This document shows positions 36,784-45,780 of a DNA stretch of 64,000 nt, in pieces (position 1 is the stretch's first letter; each line of letters begins with the position of its first letter). Source of the DNA: Mesorhizobium atlanticum (lineage in GTDB: Bacteria; Pseudomonadota; Alphaproteobacteria; Rhizobiales; Rhizobiaceae); assembly GCF_003289965.1 (NCBI RefSeq), contig NZ_QMBQ01000002.1, forward strand, positions 248,001 through 312,000, read 5' to 3'. The notes beneath the pieces were generated by a model. That model was not told the origin of the DNA. It did no database searches and was given only the letters and a program-made list of their open reading frames with translations. The translations under genes and the position numbers were made by a program.

Positions 36784-37848
36784 ATGGCCGAGCCGTTTCT
36801 CTCTATCCAGCATGTGCGGAAATCCTTCGGTGCCACGACCGTGGTCGAGGATTTCAATCTTGATGTCGCACCGGGCGAATTCGTCTCCTTCCTCGGCCCG
36901 TCCGGCTGCGGCAAGACGACGGTGCTGCGCATGGTCGCCGGCTTCGAGGAGCCGTCGGCCGGCAAGATCGTCGTCGGCGGCAAGGACATCACCCGGTTGA
37001 AGCCCAACCAGCGCAATGTCGGCATGGTGTTCCAGGCCTATGCGCTGTTCCCGAATCTGACGGTGGCGCAGAACATCGGCTTCGGGCTCAAGGTGGCGGG
37101 CATGTCGAAGGCGGCCATCGATTCCCGAGTCGCCGAGATGCTCGACATCATCAAGCTGCCGCAAATGGCCGATCGCTATCCCTACCAGCTTTCCGGCGGC
37201 CAGCAGCAGCGCATCGCGCTCGCGCGGGCAATTGCTCCAAAACCCAAACTGCTTCTGCTCGACGAGCCGCTGTCGGCGCTCGACGCCAAGGTGCGCGTGT
37301 CGCTGCGTGAGGAAATCCGCTCGATCCAGAAGAAGCTCGACATCACCACCATCTTCGTCACGCATGACCAAGAAGAGGCGCTGTCGATCTCGGACCGCAT
37401 CGCGGTGATGTATGGCGGCAAGGCCGAGCAGGTCGGCACGCCGTTCGAGATCTACAACCGGCCGGCGACCAAGTTCGTCGCCAATTTCGTCGGCACGCTC
37501 AACGTGCTGGAAGGCAAGGTCACCGACGCCGCCTCGGGCAAGGTGCAGGTCAACAGCCAGGAAGTCTCGCTCAAGGGCAAGCTCAACGGCTCCAAGTCCG
37601 GCGACACGCTGTCGCTCGCCCTGCGGCCGGAAGCGATTTCGCTGGGGCGGCAGCCCGGTCATGACGCCAGCCTGTCGGGCGAGATCGCCGAAGTGCATTT
37701 CCTCGGCTCGGTCATCCGCGTGCGCGTCGGCATCGGCGGCAACACGGTGTCGCTCGACACCTTCAACAATTCCACGACGCCGCCTCCAGTCGTCGGCGAC
37801 AAGGCGGACATTTCCTTCTCGTCGGGCGATATGCTGGTCCTGCACTAG
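36784..37848 (+). CDS. ABC transporter ATP-binding protein (PotA-like)
   Basis: A 354-residue ATPase. Walker A GPSGCGKTT (residues about 39-47), Q-loop FQAYALFPNL, signature LSGGQQQRIALARAI, Walker B LLLLDEPLSALDA and the H-loop VTHDQEEAL are all intact. From about residue 240 a TOBE_2 domain follows (GTLNVLEGKVTDA and LALRPEAISLG), usual for polyamine, iron and AEP importers. It powers the transporter of the preceding three genes. Confidence 0.93.
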   Translation: MAEPFLSIQHVRKSFGATTVVEDFNLDVAPGEFVSFLGPSGCGKTTVLRMVAGFEEPSAGKIVVGGKDITRLKPNQRNVGMVFQAYALFPNLTVAQNIGFGLKVAGMSKAAIDSRVAEMLDIIKLPQMADRYPYQLSGGQQQRIALARAIAPKPKLLLLDEPLSALDAKVRVSLREEIRSIQKKLDITTIFVTHDQEEALSISDRIAVMYGGKAEQVGTPFEIYNRPATKFVANFVGTLNVLEGKVTDAASGKVQVNSQEVSLKGKLNGSKSGDTLSLALRPEAISLGRQPGHDASLSGEIAEVHFLGSVIRVRVGIGGNTVSLDTFNNSTTPPPVVGDKADISFSSGDMLVLH

Positions 37849-37856
37849 CCTATGTC

Positions 37857-38042
37857 GAGAATCAGGTGAGGCCGGCCTGCAAATGGCGGTTTCCTGCTCT
37901 TCCGGTGCTCGCGTACGAAAAGTCCGCTCCGCTCCGGCCTTCGCCGGCCGAAGCACTCATAAGTGTCTCCGCTATATGAAGGCTACGGCGTAGGCCGGTT
38001 CTCAGAAACCACCATTTTCGACTCGGCCTGACCTGATTTCTC
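37857..38042. repeat. 186-bp element with long imperfect inverted repeats
   Basis: The 336-bp gap 37849-38184 has no credible gene. Its left part is bounded by arms of about 38 bp: the left begins GAGAATCAGGTGAGGCCGG, and the right (38003-38042) reads, inverted, GAGAAATCAGGTCAGGCCGA. AAATGGCGGTTTC and AAAATGGTGGTTTC pair further in. The core of about 100 bp contains the shorter palindrome GGCCTTCGCCGGCC. The layout is that of a non-autonomous miniature element or large intergenic palindrome. The rest of the gap (38043-38184) shows nothing identifiable. Confidence 0.65.
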
Positions 38043-38184
38043 GGCACAGCCTCGCCAGCTGTACTGAAGCTCTTTGAGCCCGTGCAAAGTCCATATGACC
38101 GCGCGATATCGACGCGTTCGATAAATCAACAGTATCCTGTCTCAAGGTACTGCCAAGCTTCGTGCTTCGCCGCTACGATGAACC

Positions 38185-39735
38185 ATGGCCCTTTTCGAGC
38201 TCACCCTGGTCCTGCTTCTCATCGCGGTCGCGCTGACGGCGCTATCGCGGCGGCTGGAGGTTCCCTATCCGTCATTGCTGGCGCTTGCGGGCGTTGGGCT
38301 TGCCTTCGTGCCGGGCGCGCCAACGATCGAGATCGATCCGGAACTGGCGCTGGCGCTGTTCATCGCGCCGGTGCTTCTCGACGCCGCCTATGACACCTCG
38401 CTGCGAGACCTGAAACGCTACCGGCTGTCGCTGGTGCTTCTGGCGCTCGGCGCGGTCGTCTTCACCACGGTGGTGGTCGCCTTCGTCGGCTGGAAAATGG
38501 CCGGTCTGCCGATCGCGGCGGCAATCGCGCTCGGCGCCATCGTCGCTCCGCCCGACGCGGTCGCGGCGAGCGCCGTGCTCGGCCAGTTCAAGGTACCGCA
38601 CCGCATCACAGCCATTCTGCAGGGCGAGAGCCTGCTCAACGATGCCACCGCGCTGCTCATCTACCGGATATCGGTTTCGGCCGCCATCGGCTCGGTCATG
38701 CTCAAAGACGCGGTGCCCGTCATCCTGCTTGCAACCATCGGCAGCGTCGTCGCGGGCTATCTGTTCGGCCGAGTGTCGCTGCTCACGCTGACGCGCATTG
38801 AGGATGCGGCAAGCAGCACCGTGGTGCAGTTCGCCGGAACCTTCTCCGTCTGGATCATTGCCGACAAGCTCGGCCTTTCCGCCATCATCACCATCGTCGT
38901 CTATGCCATCACCATCGCCCGCACCGCGCCGCGCCACATTTCGGCAAGACGACGCGTCAGCACCTATTCGGTCTGGGAATCGGCGGTGTTCGTGCTCAAC
39001 GTCCTGGCCTTCGTGCTGATGGGCCTCCAGGCGCGGTCGATCGTCGGTCGGCTCTCCGGCGACGGGCAAGGCGAAGCCTTTCTGTTCGCCGCGACGGTGC
39101 TGGCCGTCGTCATCGTGGCGCGCATCGTCTGGGTGCAGGGCTACGTCGCGATCATGCGGCGGTCTTTCCGCTTCAAAAGCGAAGACCGAAAGCGGGACGC
39201 GCCGACGTTTCGGGGCGCCGTGCTTGTCGGCTGGTGCGGCATGCGCGGGCTGGTGACGTTGGTCGCAGCCATTGCCCTGCCGCCCGGTTTTCCCGGCCGC
39301 GACCCGATCGTGCTGGCCGCCTTCGCGGTCGTTCTCGGTACGCTGGTGCTGCAAGGCATCAGCCTGAAGCCGCTGTTGCGCTGGCTCAACTTCGAGCGCG
39401 ACACGACGATAGACCGGGAAGTTGCCCAGGCACGCGTCGCCATCATGCAGGCGGCGCTCGACGTGCTGAGCCGCAAGACGTCGGCCGCGGCTGCCGTGGT
39501 GCGCGAGCAATATGAGGCGCAGCGCCAGATCGCGGAGAATCCGGATAATGCCGAGGCGGCAACCGAATACGACCGCCTGCGCCTTTATGCGATCAACCGG
39601 CAGCGCGACACGCTGGAGGAATTGCGCCGCAACGGCACGATCGGCGACGAGGCCTATCATCGGCTGGAGGAAGAGATCGACTGGTCGGAACTGGCGGCGT
39701 CGCCCGCAGGAAGCTACCAGCCGCTCACCACCTGA
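38185..39735 (+). CDS. CPA1-family Na+/H+ (cation:proton) antiporter
   Basis: A 516-residue antiporter. About twelve membrane helices include GAIVAPPDAVAASAVLGQF (residues about 120-138) and GESLLNDATALLIY with the ND ion-binding pair typical of NhaP/NHE proteins; GWCGMRGLVTLVAAIALP is the late conserved helix. The last 120 residues, from LNFERDTTIDREVAQARV on, form a charged cytosolic helical tail. It exchanges Na+ or K+ for H+; the ion cannot be decided. It stands alone with its own upstream region. Confidence 0.9.
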   Translation: MALFELTLVLLLIAVALTALSRRLEVPYPSLLALAGVGLAFVPGAPTIEIDPELALALFIAPVLLDAAYDTSLRDLKRYRLSLVLLALGAVVFTTVVVAFVGWKMAGLPIAAAIALGAIVAPPDAVAASAVLGQFKVPHRITAILQGESLLNDATALLIYRISVSAAIGSVMLKDAVPVILLATIGSVVAGYLFGRVSLLTLTRIEDAASSTVVQFAGTFSVWIIADKLGLSAIITIVVYAITIARTAPRHISARRRVSTYSVWESAVFVLNVLAFVLMGLQARSIVGRLSGDGQGEAFLFAATVLAVVIVARIVWVQGYVAIMRRSFRFKSEDRKRDAPTFRGAVLVGWCGMRGLVTLVAAIALPPGFPGRDPIVLAAFAVVLGTLVLQGISLKPLLRWLNFERDTTIDREVAQARVAIMQAALDVLSRKTSAAAAVVREQYEAQRQIAENPDNAEAATEYDRLRLYAINRQRDTLEELRRNGTIGDEAYHRLEEEIDWSELAASPAGSYQPLTT

Positions 39736-39966
39736 CGGAGGCCAGCAAAGCGTGGGCGGTTGGGGTCGGTGACTTCACCCTAGCGTCCGCCCGGAATTGC
39801 GTCAAAAAACAGGGAGATAGAGCGGTTCGCCGTCCATGGAACAGTGAAACGGTGTGGCGACGGCGGTTCGCCGGCATCCGTTGGACTATTCCGCTCGCGC
39901 TCGCGGTCCATTGAAACGCTGGCGGCGAGGGGCTACTGCGATCATCGGAAGTGAGCCGGTTAATCA

Positions 39967-40884
39967 ATGAAGCTGATCAGCTACAACATCCAGTATGGCT
40001 ACGGCAGCGACGGGCGCTACGATCTTTCCCGCTGCGCCAGGCTGGTTGACGGCGCCGACATCATCGCGCTGCAGGAGGTCGAGCGCCATTGGCAGCGCAG
40101 CAATGAGGACGACCAGCCCGCGATCCTTTCCAGCCTGCTGCCCGATTATTACTGTGCCTATGGTCCCGCCTTCGACATGGACGCAAGCGAGAAGCGCGAC
40201 GGCCGCGTCGTCAACCGCCGGCGGCAGTTCGGTACGATGGTGCTGTCGAGGCTGCCGATCGTCTGGTCGCGGCTGCACGCGCTGCCGATGCGCCGCACGC
40301 TGAGACCGCTCAACACCCGCAACGCGGCGCTGGAATGCATGATCCGCACACCGGCGGGACCGGTGCGGGTGTTCTCGCTGCATCTTTCCCATATCGCGGC
40401 CGAGGAGCGGCTGGAGCAGATCGACTATCTGCTTGCCGAGCATCGTCGAGCGCCATCCGACGGCGGCCCGTGGAGCGGCGCCGACGACGAGCCGCAGCGC
40501 AACTGGAGCAACGGCCAGGCGGAGCCCGAAAACCCCCAGGCGGCGATCTGGCTTGGCGATTTCAACATGGAGCCGGGCAGCGCCGAATACCGGCGTATTA
40601 CCGGCAGCATGCCTTATCATCCCGGCGCCGCTTATATCGACGGGTTCGTCGATGCCGCCGCCGTCGCCAGCGAGCCCGGGCCGGATTTCCACACGCATGA
40701 AAAGATCATCGACGGCAGGCTGGCAAAACGCCGGCTCGACCATTGCTTCGTCGGCGGCATGCTGGCCGGGCGCGTCCGTTCGGTAACAGCCGATGTCGGC
40801 GCGGTGGCATCCGATCATTTTCCGCTAAGGGTCGATATCGACCTGGAAACGCCGGGCATCGGCTCAAGTCTGGCGGGCAGGTGA
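39967..40884 (+). CDS. Endonuclease/exonuclease/phosphatase (EEP) family hydrolase
   Basis: A 305-residue EEP-fold protein. The metal and catalytic set is visible in order: NIQYGYG (Asn near residue 7), LQEVERH (Glu at about 38), SLHLSH, WLGDFNMEPGS (Asp and Asn), and the terminal VASDHFPLRVDI with the Asp-His pair. The family cleaves phosphodiesters in nucleic acids, phospholipids or inositol phosphates; no signal peptide is present. It is followed 7 bp later by the EamA exporter and may be cotranscribed. The upstream 231-bp gap holds a half copy of the palindromic repeat at about 39793-39807. Confidence 0.87.
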   Translation: MKLISYNIQYGYGSDGRYDLSRCARLVDGADIIALQEVERHWQRSNEDDQPAILSSLLPDYYCAYGPAFDMDASEKRDGRVVNRRRQFGTMVLSRLPIVWSRLHALPMRRTLRPLNTRNAALECMIRTPAGPVRVFSLHLSHIAAEERLEQIDYLLAEHRRAPSDGGPWSGADDEPQRNWSNGQAEPENPQAAIWLGDFNMEPGSAEYRRITGSMPYHPGAAYIDGFVDAAAVASEPGPDFHTHEKIIDGRLAKRRLDHCFVGGMLAGRVRSVTADVGAVASDHFPLRVDIDLETPGIGSSLAGR

Positions 40885-40891
40885 GGCGGGC

Positions 40892-41737
40892 ATGACGCTG
40901 TTCGTCTTCCTGGCTGTGCTCTCGGCGGCGGCCATGCATGCGATCTGGAACGCACTGGTCAAGGTGCATCTCGACCGCTTCCTGTCGATCACGCTGATGA
41001 CGCTCGGCATGGGCGCTGCGGCTCTCGTGGTGCTGCCCTTCGTAGAAGTGCCGAAGGCCGAGGTCTGGCCATTCATCCTCGCCTCGGTTTTCTTCCACAT
41101 GGGCTACCGGACATTCCTGATCGGCGCCTACAAGGCGGGCGATTTCGCCCAGACCTATCCGCTGGCGCGCGGCACCGCGCCGCTGCTTTCGGCGCTGGGC
41201 GGCATCGTGTTGGTCGGGGAGGTGCCTGCGCCGCTCGCCATCGTGGGTATCGTGCTGTTGTCGATCGGCACGCTGGTCATGTCGTTTCGCGGCGGCGCGC
41301 ATCTGGAGAGGCTCAATCTGCGCGCCGTCGGCTTCGCGCTCGGCACGTCGATCTTCATCGCCAGCTACACGCTGTCCGACGGCAGCGGCGCGCGGCTCGC
41401 CGCGACCGCGACGAGCTACGCCGCCTGGCTGTTCGTCTGTGATGCGACGTGGGCGCTGGTGCTGTGCGTCGCCTTTCGCGGACCACGGTCGCTGCCCGTG
41501 CTGGCGCGCTACTGGAAGGCAGGGCTGTTCACCGGCGTGCTCAGCGGCGCCGCCTACTGGATCGTCATGTGGGCGATGACCAAGGCGCCGATCGCCTCGG
41601 TCGCGTCGCTGCGCGAGACCTCGATCCTGTTCGCCATGCTAATCTCGGTGCTGGCGCTGGGCGAGAAGATGACGGCCTGGCGCGCCACGGCCGCGCTCGG
41701 CATCGTCGCGGGCGTCATCGCGCTGAGAATGGGTTGA
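40892..41737 (+). CDS. EamA/DMT-family transporter
   Basis: A 281-residue membrane protein with ten hydrophobic helices in two EamA halves. AAMHAIWNALVKVHLDRF opens it, GAYKAGDFAQTYPLARGTAPLLSALGG is the conserved end of the first half, and TKAPIASVASLRETSILFAMLISVLALGEK the equivalent in the second half. GAGGCGGGC before the ATG. Such proteins export amino acids or other metabolites; the substrate is unknown. It is convergent with the MFS gene. Confidence 0.88.
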   Translation: MTLFVFLAVLSAAAMHAIWNALVKVHLDRFLSITLMTLGMGAAALVVLPFVEVPKAEVWPFILASVFFHMGYRTFLIGAYKAGDFAQTYPLARGTAPLLSALGGIVLVGEVPAPLAIVGIVLLSIGTLVMSFRGGAHLERLNLRAVGFALGTSIFIASYTLSDGSGARLAATATSYAAWLFVCDATWALVLCVAFRGPRSLPVLARYWKAGLFTGVLSGAAYWIVMWAMTKAPIASVASLRETSILFAMLISVLALGEKMTAWRATAALGIVAGVIALRMG

Positions 41738-41744
41738 TTGCCAG

Positions 41745-42962
41745 TCACCCGAGCACGGTCATCACCTTGCCGCGCTTCTCGGGGCTGAAGCGGATGACGA
41801 CGATGATGCAGACTGCGACCACGCCGGCAAACAGCGCCAGCGCGTAGCCGTAACTGCCTCCCGGCGCTTCGGCGATGCCGGCTTGGTAGGGGCCGCCATA
41901 GGAAGCAGCCAGATTGCCGGCTTGATAGATGAAACCCGGCAGGGTCGCCCGCACGGAGCCCGGCGAAAGTTCGTTGAGGTGCACCGGGATGACGCCCCAG
42001 GCGCCTTGCACGGCCACCTGCATGATAAAGGCGCCCATCGCCAGCATGAAGGGTGTGGTCGTATAGGCCCAGAGTGGGATCGCCGGCAGGGCGATCACGC
42101 AGGCCAGCGTGATGGCATTGATGCGGCCGATCTTCTCCGACAGCGCGCCGAAGGCGAGGCCGCCGACAATGGCGCCGATATTGGCGACGATGGTGATCCA
42201 ACTCACCGTGTGCGGATCGAAGCCGTGCTGCTTCTTCAGGAAGGTCGGGTAGAGGTCCTGCGTGCCATGGCTGAAGAAGTTGAAGAACATCATCAGCACG
42301 ACGGCATAGAGGGCAATGCCCCAGTGCTTTCGCAGCGTTTCGAGAAGACCGGGCCGCGCCTGCGAACGGCCTTCGACGAAAGCGGGCGATTCCGGCACAT
42401 GCGAGCGGATGAACAGCACGATCAGCGCCGGCGCGAAACTCAAGAGGAACATGGCGCGCCAGCCGATGGTAAAGTCGCCGATCTTCTGCCCGTAGAGCAG
42501 TCCGTAAGCGACAGCGGCCAGCAGGTAGCCGGCCGGATAGCCGCATTGCAGGATGCCCGAGACCATGCCGCGCGCGTTGGGGGGAATGGATTCCATGGCA
42601 AGCGAGCTGCCCAAGCCCCATTCGCCACCCATGGCGATGCCGAACAGGGCGCGCAGCGCCAGGAATATGCCGAGGTTGGGCGAGAAAGCGGCCAAGGCGC
42701 CGATCACCGAATAGCTGACGATATTCAGCATCAGAATAGGCTTGCGGCCGTATCTGTCGGCAAGCATGCCGAAGAAGAACGCGCCGATGAAGCGCGTGGC
42801 CAAGGTCAAGAACAGCGCCTTGGAGACGGCCGGGACATCAGTCTGGAATTCAGCGGCAATATCGGTGAGCAGGAAGGTCAGAAGGAAGAAATCAAACGCG
42901 TCGAGCGTCCAGCCCAGAAAGGATGCGACTACGGTTTTCTTCTGTTCGCTGGTGAGGTTCAA
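41745..42962 (-). CDS. MFS transporter, sialate/lactate:H+ symporter-like
   Basis: A 405-residue MFS carrier with twelve helices. GWTLDAFDFFLLTFLLTDI in helix 1 is typical of the NanT/JenP/sialate-proton symporter subfamily, as are GMLADRYGRKPILML (loop 2-3) and GGEWGLGSSLAMES. The start is the TTG at 42962 with AGGAGG six bases upstream; no better start exists, and a longer frame lacks a site. It lies downstream of the LacI-led gene train on the same strand, 93 bp after the Dabb gene, and may import a monocarboxylate or acidic sugar used by it. Confidence 0.88.
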   Translation of the reverse strand: MNLTSEQKKTVVASFLGWTLDAFDFFLLTFLLTDIAAEFQTDVPAVSKALFLTLATRFIGAFFFGMLADRYGRKPILMLNIVSYSVIGALAAFSPNLGIFLALRALFGIAMGGEWGLGSSLAMESIPPNARGMVSGILQCGYPAGYLLAAVAYGLLYGQKIGDFTIGWRAMFLLSFAPALIVLFIRSHVPESPAFVEGRSQARPGLLETLRKHWGIALYAVVLMMFFNFFSHGTQDLYPTFLKKQHGFDPHTVSWITIVANIGAIVGGLAFGALSEKIGRINAITLACVIALPAIPLWAYTTTPFMLAMGAFIMQVAVQGAWGVIPVHLNELSPGSVRATLPGFIYQAGNLAASYGGPYQAGIAEAPGGSYGYALALFAGVVAVCIIVVIRFSPEKRGKVMTVLG

Positions 42963-43055
42963 GGCGGTCCTCCTTTTGCATTCCCAAAAGGAGCGATATG
43001 TTCCACGGCGGGCAAAAGAGAACGGGACAGCTGCCGGTTTCAAGCCGGCGAGCGG

Positions 43056-43373
43056 TCACATTTGCGTCACCTCGAGATCGATGACCATCAACCCCTCGGT
43101 GCCGCCTTCGAGGGCGGCGACAAGGCGCGCGCCGGCGCGCTGGTGCGCCTCGTGCGCCAGATAGGTGTCGCGGGCGGCCGCATCGCGGAAATCGATGGTG
43201 AAACCATATGTGAAGCCGCGCGCGAAAGGCTCGGGGCTGACATTGGCGCTGAACTCCACCTTGCCCATGCCGTCGATGACGGCGCGCAGTGCTTCGAGAT
43301 CGGCATGGATCGCCGCCCGTTCGGTTTCAGGAACGTCGTCGCGAAAGCGGACGAAGACGCAATGCCGGATCAT
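43056..43373 (-). CDS. Dabb (stress-responsive alpha/beta-barrel) domain protein
   Basis: A 105-residue protein with the dimeric A/B-barrel pattern: MIRHCVFVRFRDDVPETERAAI at the start, GMGKVEFSANVSPEPFARGFTYGFTIDFRDAAARDTYLAHEAH in outline. AGG lies nine bases before the ATG. The family includes small enzymes and stress proteins working on polyketide- or sugar-like substrates. It is placed 10 bp after a GMC oxidoreductase, at the end of the 15-kb gene train. Confidence 0.83.
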   Translation of the reverse strand: MIRHCVFVRFRDDVPETERAAIHADLEALRAVIDGMGKVEFSANVSPEPFARGFTYGFTIDFRDAAARDTYLAHEAHQRAGARLVAALEGGTEGLMVIDLEVTQM

Positions 43374-43383
43374 CGTTGATGCC

Positions 43384-45012
43384 TCATGCCGCCTGGTTGC
43401 CCTTGAACACGGCCGGCGGCAGCGGCTCGCGGCCGAGGATGAGGTCGGCGCCCTTTTCGCCGACCATGATGGTCGGCGCATTGGTGTTGGAGGAGGGGAC
43501 GCGCGGCATCACCGACGCATCGCAGACGCGGAGATTTTCGATGCCGCGCAGCCTGAGATCGGGCGTCACCACGGCCATCGCGTCATGGCCCATGCGGCAG
43601 GTGCCGACCGGGTGATGATCGGTCTTGGAAGTGCGGCAGGCATAGTCAATGAGGTCGTCGTCGCTTTGCAGGCTCGGGCCGGGCAGCACCTCGCGGAGCA
43701 CATAAGGTTGCAGCGCCTTCTGCCGCATGATCTCGCGCGCCAGCCTGAGCCCCTTGATCGACATGTCTCGATCATATGGGTCGGACCAATAGTTCGGGTC
43801 GATCAGCGGGTGGTCGGCCGGGTCGGCGCTTTTCAGCCGCACCGTGCCGCGCGAGCGCGGGCGCAGGAAGGCGGAGTTCAGCGTCACGCCCGGGTTCTTC
43901 AGCTTCTCGACGCCGGCCTCGATCCCGGAGCCGAGGCCGAGATGGAACTGGATGTCGGGCGAGGCGGCGGTCGGATCGGCGTACCAGAAGCCGCCGGTCT
44001 CGAAGAGGCTGGAGGCGACGGGTCCATTCTTGAACAGGAGGTACTGCAGTCCGGCCCATAAGGTGCGGTGCAGCTTGGCGTAGTTGTCGTAGGTATAGTC
44101 GCCGGTGCATTCGGCGATCACGAAGAGGTCGAGATGATCCTGCATGTTGGAGCCGACGCCGGGCAGGTCGTGCACCGGAGTGATGCCGACCGATTTCAGA
44201 TGGTCGGCCGGGCCGATGCCCGATTGCATCAGGAGCTTGGGCGAACCGATGGCGCCTGAGGAGACGATCACTTCGCGTTCAGCGCGCAGGATGGTCTTTT
44301 CACCGCCTGGCTTGTCGACGATCTCGACGCCGATGGCGCGGCCTTTCTCGACGACCACGCGGGTGACCAGAACATCGGTCCTGACCGTCAGGTTCTTCCT
44401 GGCGCGGATCGGCTTCAGATAGGCGACGGAGGCGGACGAGCGCCGCGCATTCTTTTGCGTCAGCTGATAGTAGCCGACGCCTTCTTGGGCAGCGCCATTG
44501 AAGTCCGGGTTGAAGGGTATGCCCATTTCCTGCCCGGCGCGGAAATAGGCCTCGCAGATCGGCAGCGGCGAGATCGGGTTCGACACGCCGAGCGGACCCT
44601 GGTCGCCATGGAAATCATTGGCGAAGCGCTGGTTGTTCTCGGCGCGCTTGAAATAGGGCAGCACGTCGCGATAGCCCCAGCCGGCGAGGCCTTCTTCCTT
44701 CTCCCAGGCGTCATAGTCGCGGGCGTTGCCGCGCGTGTAGATCTGGGCATTGATGGACGAGCCGCCGCCGACGACCTTGGCCTGCGTGTACCAGAAGACG
44801 CGGTCCTTCATGTTCTTCTGCGGCACGGTCGACCAGCCCCAGGAGGCGATGCCCTTGGTCATCTTGGCGAAGCCCGCCGGCATGTGGACCAGCGGATGCC
44901 AGTCCTTGCCGCCGGCTTCCAGGAGCAGCACGGAATTGGCCGGGTCTTCGCTCAGCCGGTTGGCGAGAACGCAGCCGGCCGGGCCGGCGCCAACAATGAT
45001 GTAGTCAGCCAT
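43384..45012 (-). CDS. GMC-family FAD oxidoreductase (choline/alcohol dehydrogenase type)
   Basis: A 542-residue GMC flavoprotein. It has the N-terminal FAD motif IIVGAGPAGCVLANRL, the GMC signature 1 around KVVGGGSSINAQIYTRG (residues about 79-95), signature 2 SSGAIGSPKLLMQSGIGP, and the C-terminal catalytic HHPVGTCRMG with NTNAPTIMVGEKGADLI. It oxidises a primary or secondary alcohol; BetA-like proteins act on choline, but betaine genes are absent here. GAGGAACA before the ATG. It lies 6 bp after the SDR, in a gene train with sugar importer genes. Confidence 0.88.
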   Translation of the reverse strand: MADYIIVGAGPAGCVLANRLSEDPANSVLLLEAGGKDWHPLVHMPAGFAKMTKGIASWGWSTVPQKNMKDRVFWYTQAKVVGGGSSINAQIYTRGNARDYDAWEKEEGLAGWGYRDVLPYFKRAENNQRFANDFHGDQGPLGVSNPISPLPICEAYFRAGQEMGIPFNPDFNGAAQEGVGYYQLTQKNARRSSASVAYLKPIRARKNLTVRTDVLVTRVVVEKGRAIGVEIVDKPGGEKTILRAEREVIVSSGAIGSPKLLMQSGIGPADHLKSVGITPVHDLPGVGSNMQDHLDLFVIAECTGDYTYDNYAKLHRTLWAGLQYLLFKNGPVASSLFETGGFWYADPTAASPDIQFHLGLGSGIEAGVEKLKNPGVTLNSAFLRPRSRGTVRLKSADPADHPLIDPNYWSDPYDRDMSIKGLRLAREIMRQKALQPYVLREVLPGPSLQSDDDLIDYACRTSKTDHHPVGTCRMGHDAMAVVTPDLRLRGIENLRVCDASVMPRVPSSNTNAPTIMVGEKGADLILGREPLPPAVFKGNQAA

Positions 45013-45018
45013 TGTTCC

Positions 45019-45780
45019 TCACAAGCGTGGCACCGAGAGCGCGCCGTCGACATCGATGACCGATCCGGTCGAAAAGCCGAATTTGCCGGAGGCGAGCGCG
45101 GCAACAACGCCGCCGATGTCGGCGGCTTCGCCCCAGCGTTTTGCCGGCACCAGGCCGCCATCGATCAGCGCGTCGTATTTGGCGGAAACGGCAGCAGTCA
45201 TATCCGTGCGGATGATGCCCGGCCGCACCTCGAACACGCCGATATTCTCGGGTGCGAGCCGCAGCGCCAGGTTCTTCACCCACATTGAAAGGCCGGCTTT
45301 CGAGACGCAGTAGTCGGCGCGCTCCGGCGAAGCCATTTCGGCGCTGACCGAAGTGATGGTGATGATCGACCGAGCTGATACAGCAGGTGTCGCCAGCATG
45401 GCCTTGGCGACCGCCTGGCTGAGGAACACCGTGCCGCGCAGGTTGATGTTCAAGGCGCGGTCGAAATTCTCCGGCTTCAGTTCCAACAAATCGCCGCGCA
45501 CCACCGCGCCGACGCCGGCATTGTTGACCAGGCAATCGATGTGGCCGAAGGCGTTGATCGCGGCTTCGACCATTCTTTGATGAACGGAAAGATCGGCAAT
45601 GTCGCATTGGAAGTAGGCGAATTTCGCGCTGCGAGCCGCAAAGTTGGTGGCGAGCTTGTCTGGCGCTTTTTCGGCAAGATCGGCGACAAGGACGTCGAAT
45701 CCGGCATCGGCAAGCGCCTCGGCGCAGGCGAGCCCTATGCCGCGCGCGCCGCCGGTGACGATGGCTGCCGGGCGGGTCAT
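45019..45780 (-). CDS. Short-chain dehydrogenase/reductase (FabG-like)
   Basis: A 253-residue SDR. TGGARGIGLACAEAL at residues about 9-23 binds the cofactor, with Asp in VADLAEK after strand 2 (NAD-preferring). NNAGVG lies at about 89. The catalytic Ser is in ITITSVSAEM and the Tyr-Lys in DYCVSKAGL. EVRPGIIRTDMTAAV closes the active site. Its ATG overlaps the GMC stop (ATGA), so translation is coupled. It probably oxidises a secondary alcohol of the sugar-like substrate. Confidence 0.87.
   Translation of the reverse strand: MTRPAAIVTGGARGIGLACAEALADAGFDVLVADLAEKAPDKLATNFAARSAKFAYFQCDIADLSVHQRMVEAAINAFGHIDCLVNNAGVGAVVRGDLLELKPENFDRALNINLRGTVFLSQAVAKAMLATPAVSARSIITITSVSAEMASPERADYCVSKAGLSMWVKNLALRLAPENIGVFEVRPGIIRTDMTAAVSAKYDALIDGGLVPAKRWGEAADIGGVVAALASGKFGFSTGSVIDVDGALSVPRL

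Noticed and set aside
38272..39660. 462-codon minus-strand open frame
   Set aside because: Antisense to the CPA1 antiporter; the His/Arg/Asp-rich product shows no membrane or catalytic pattern.
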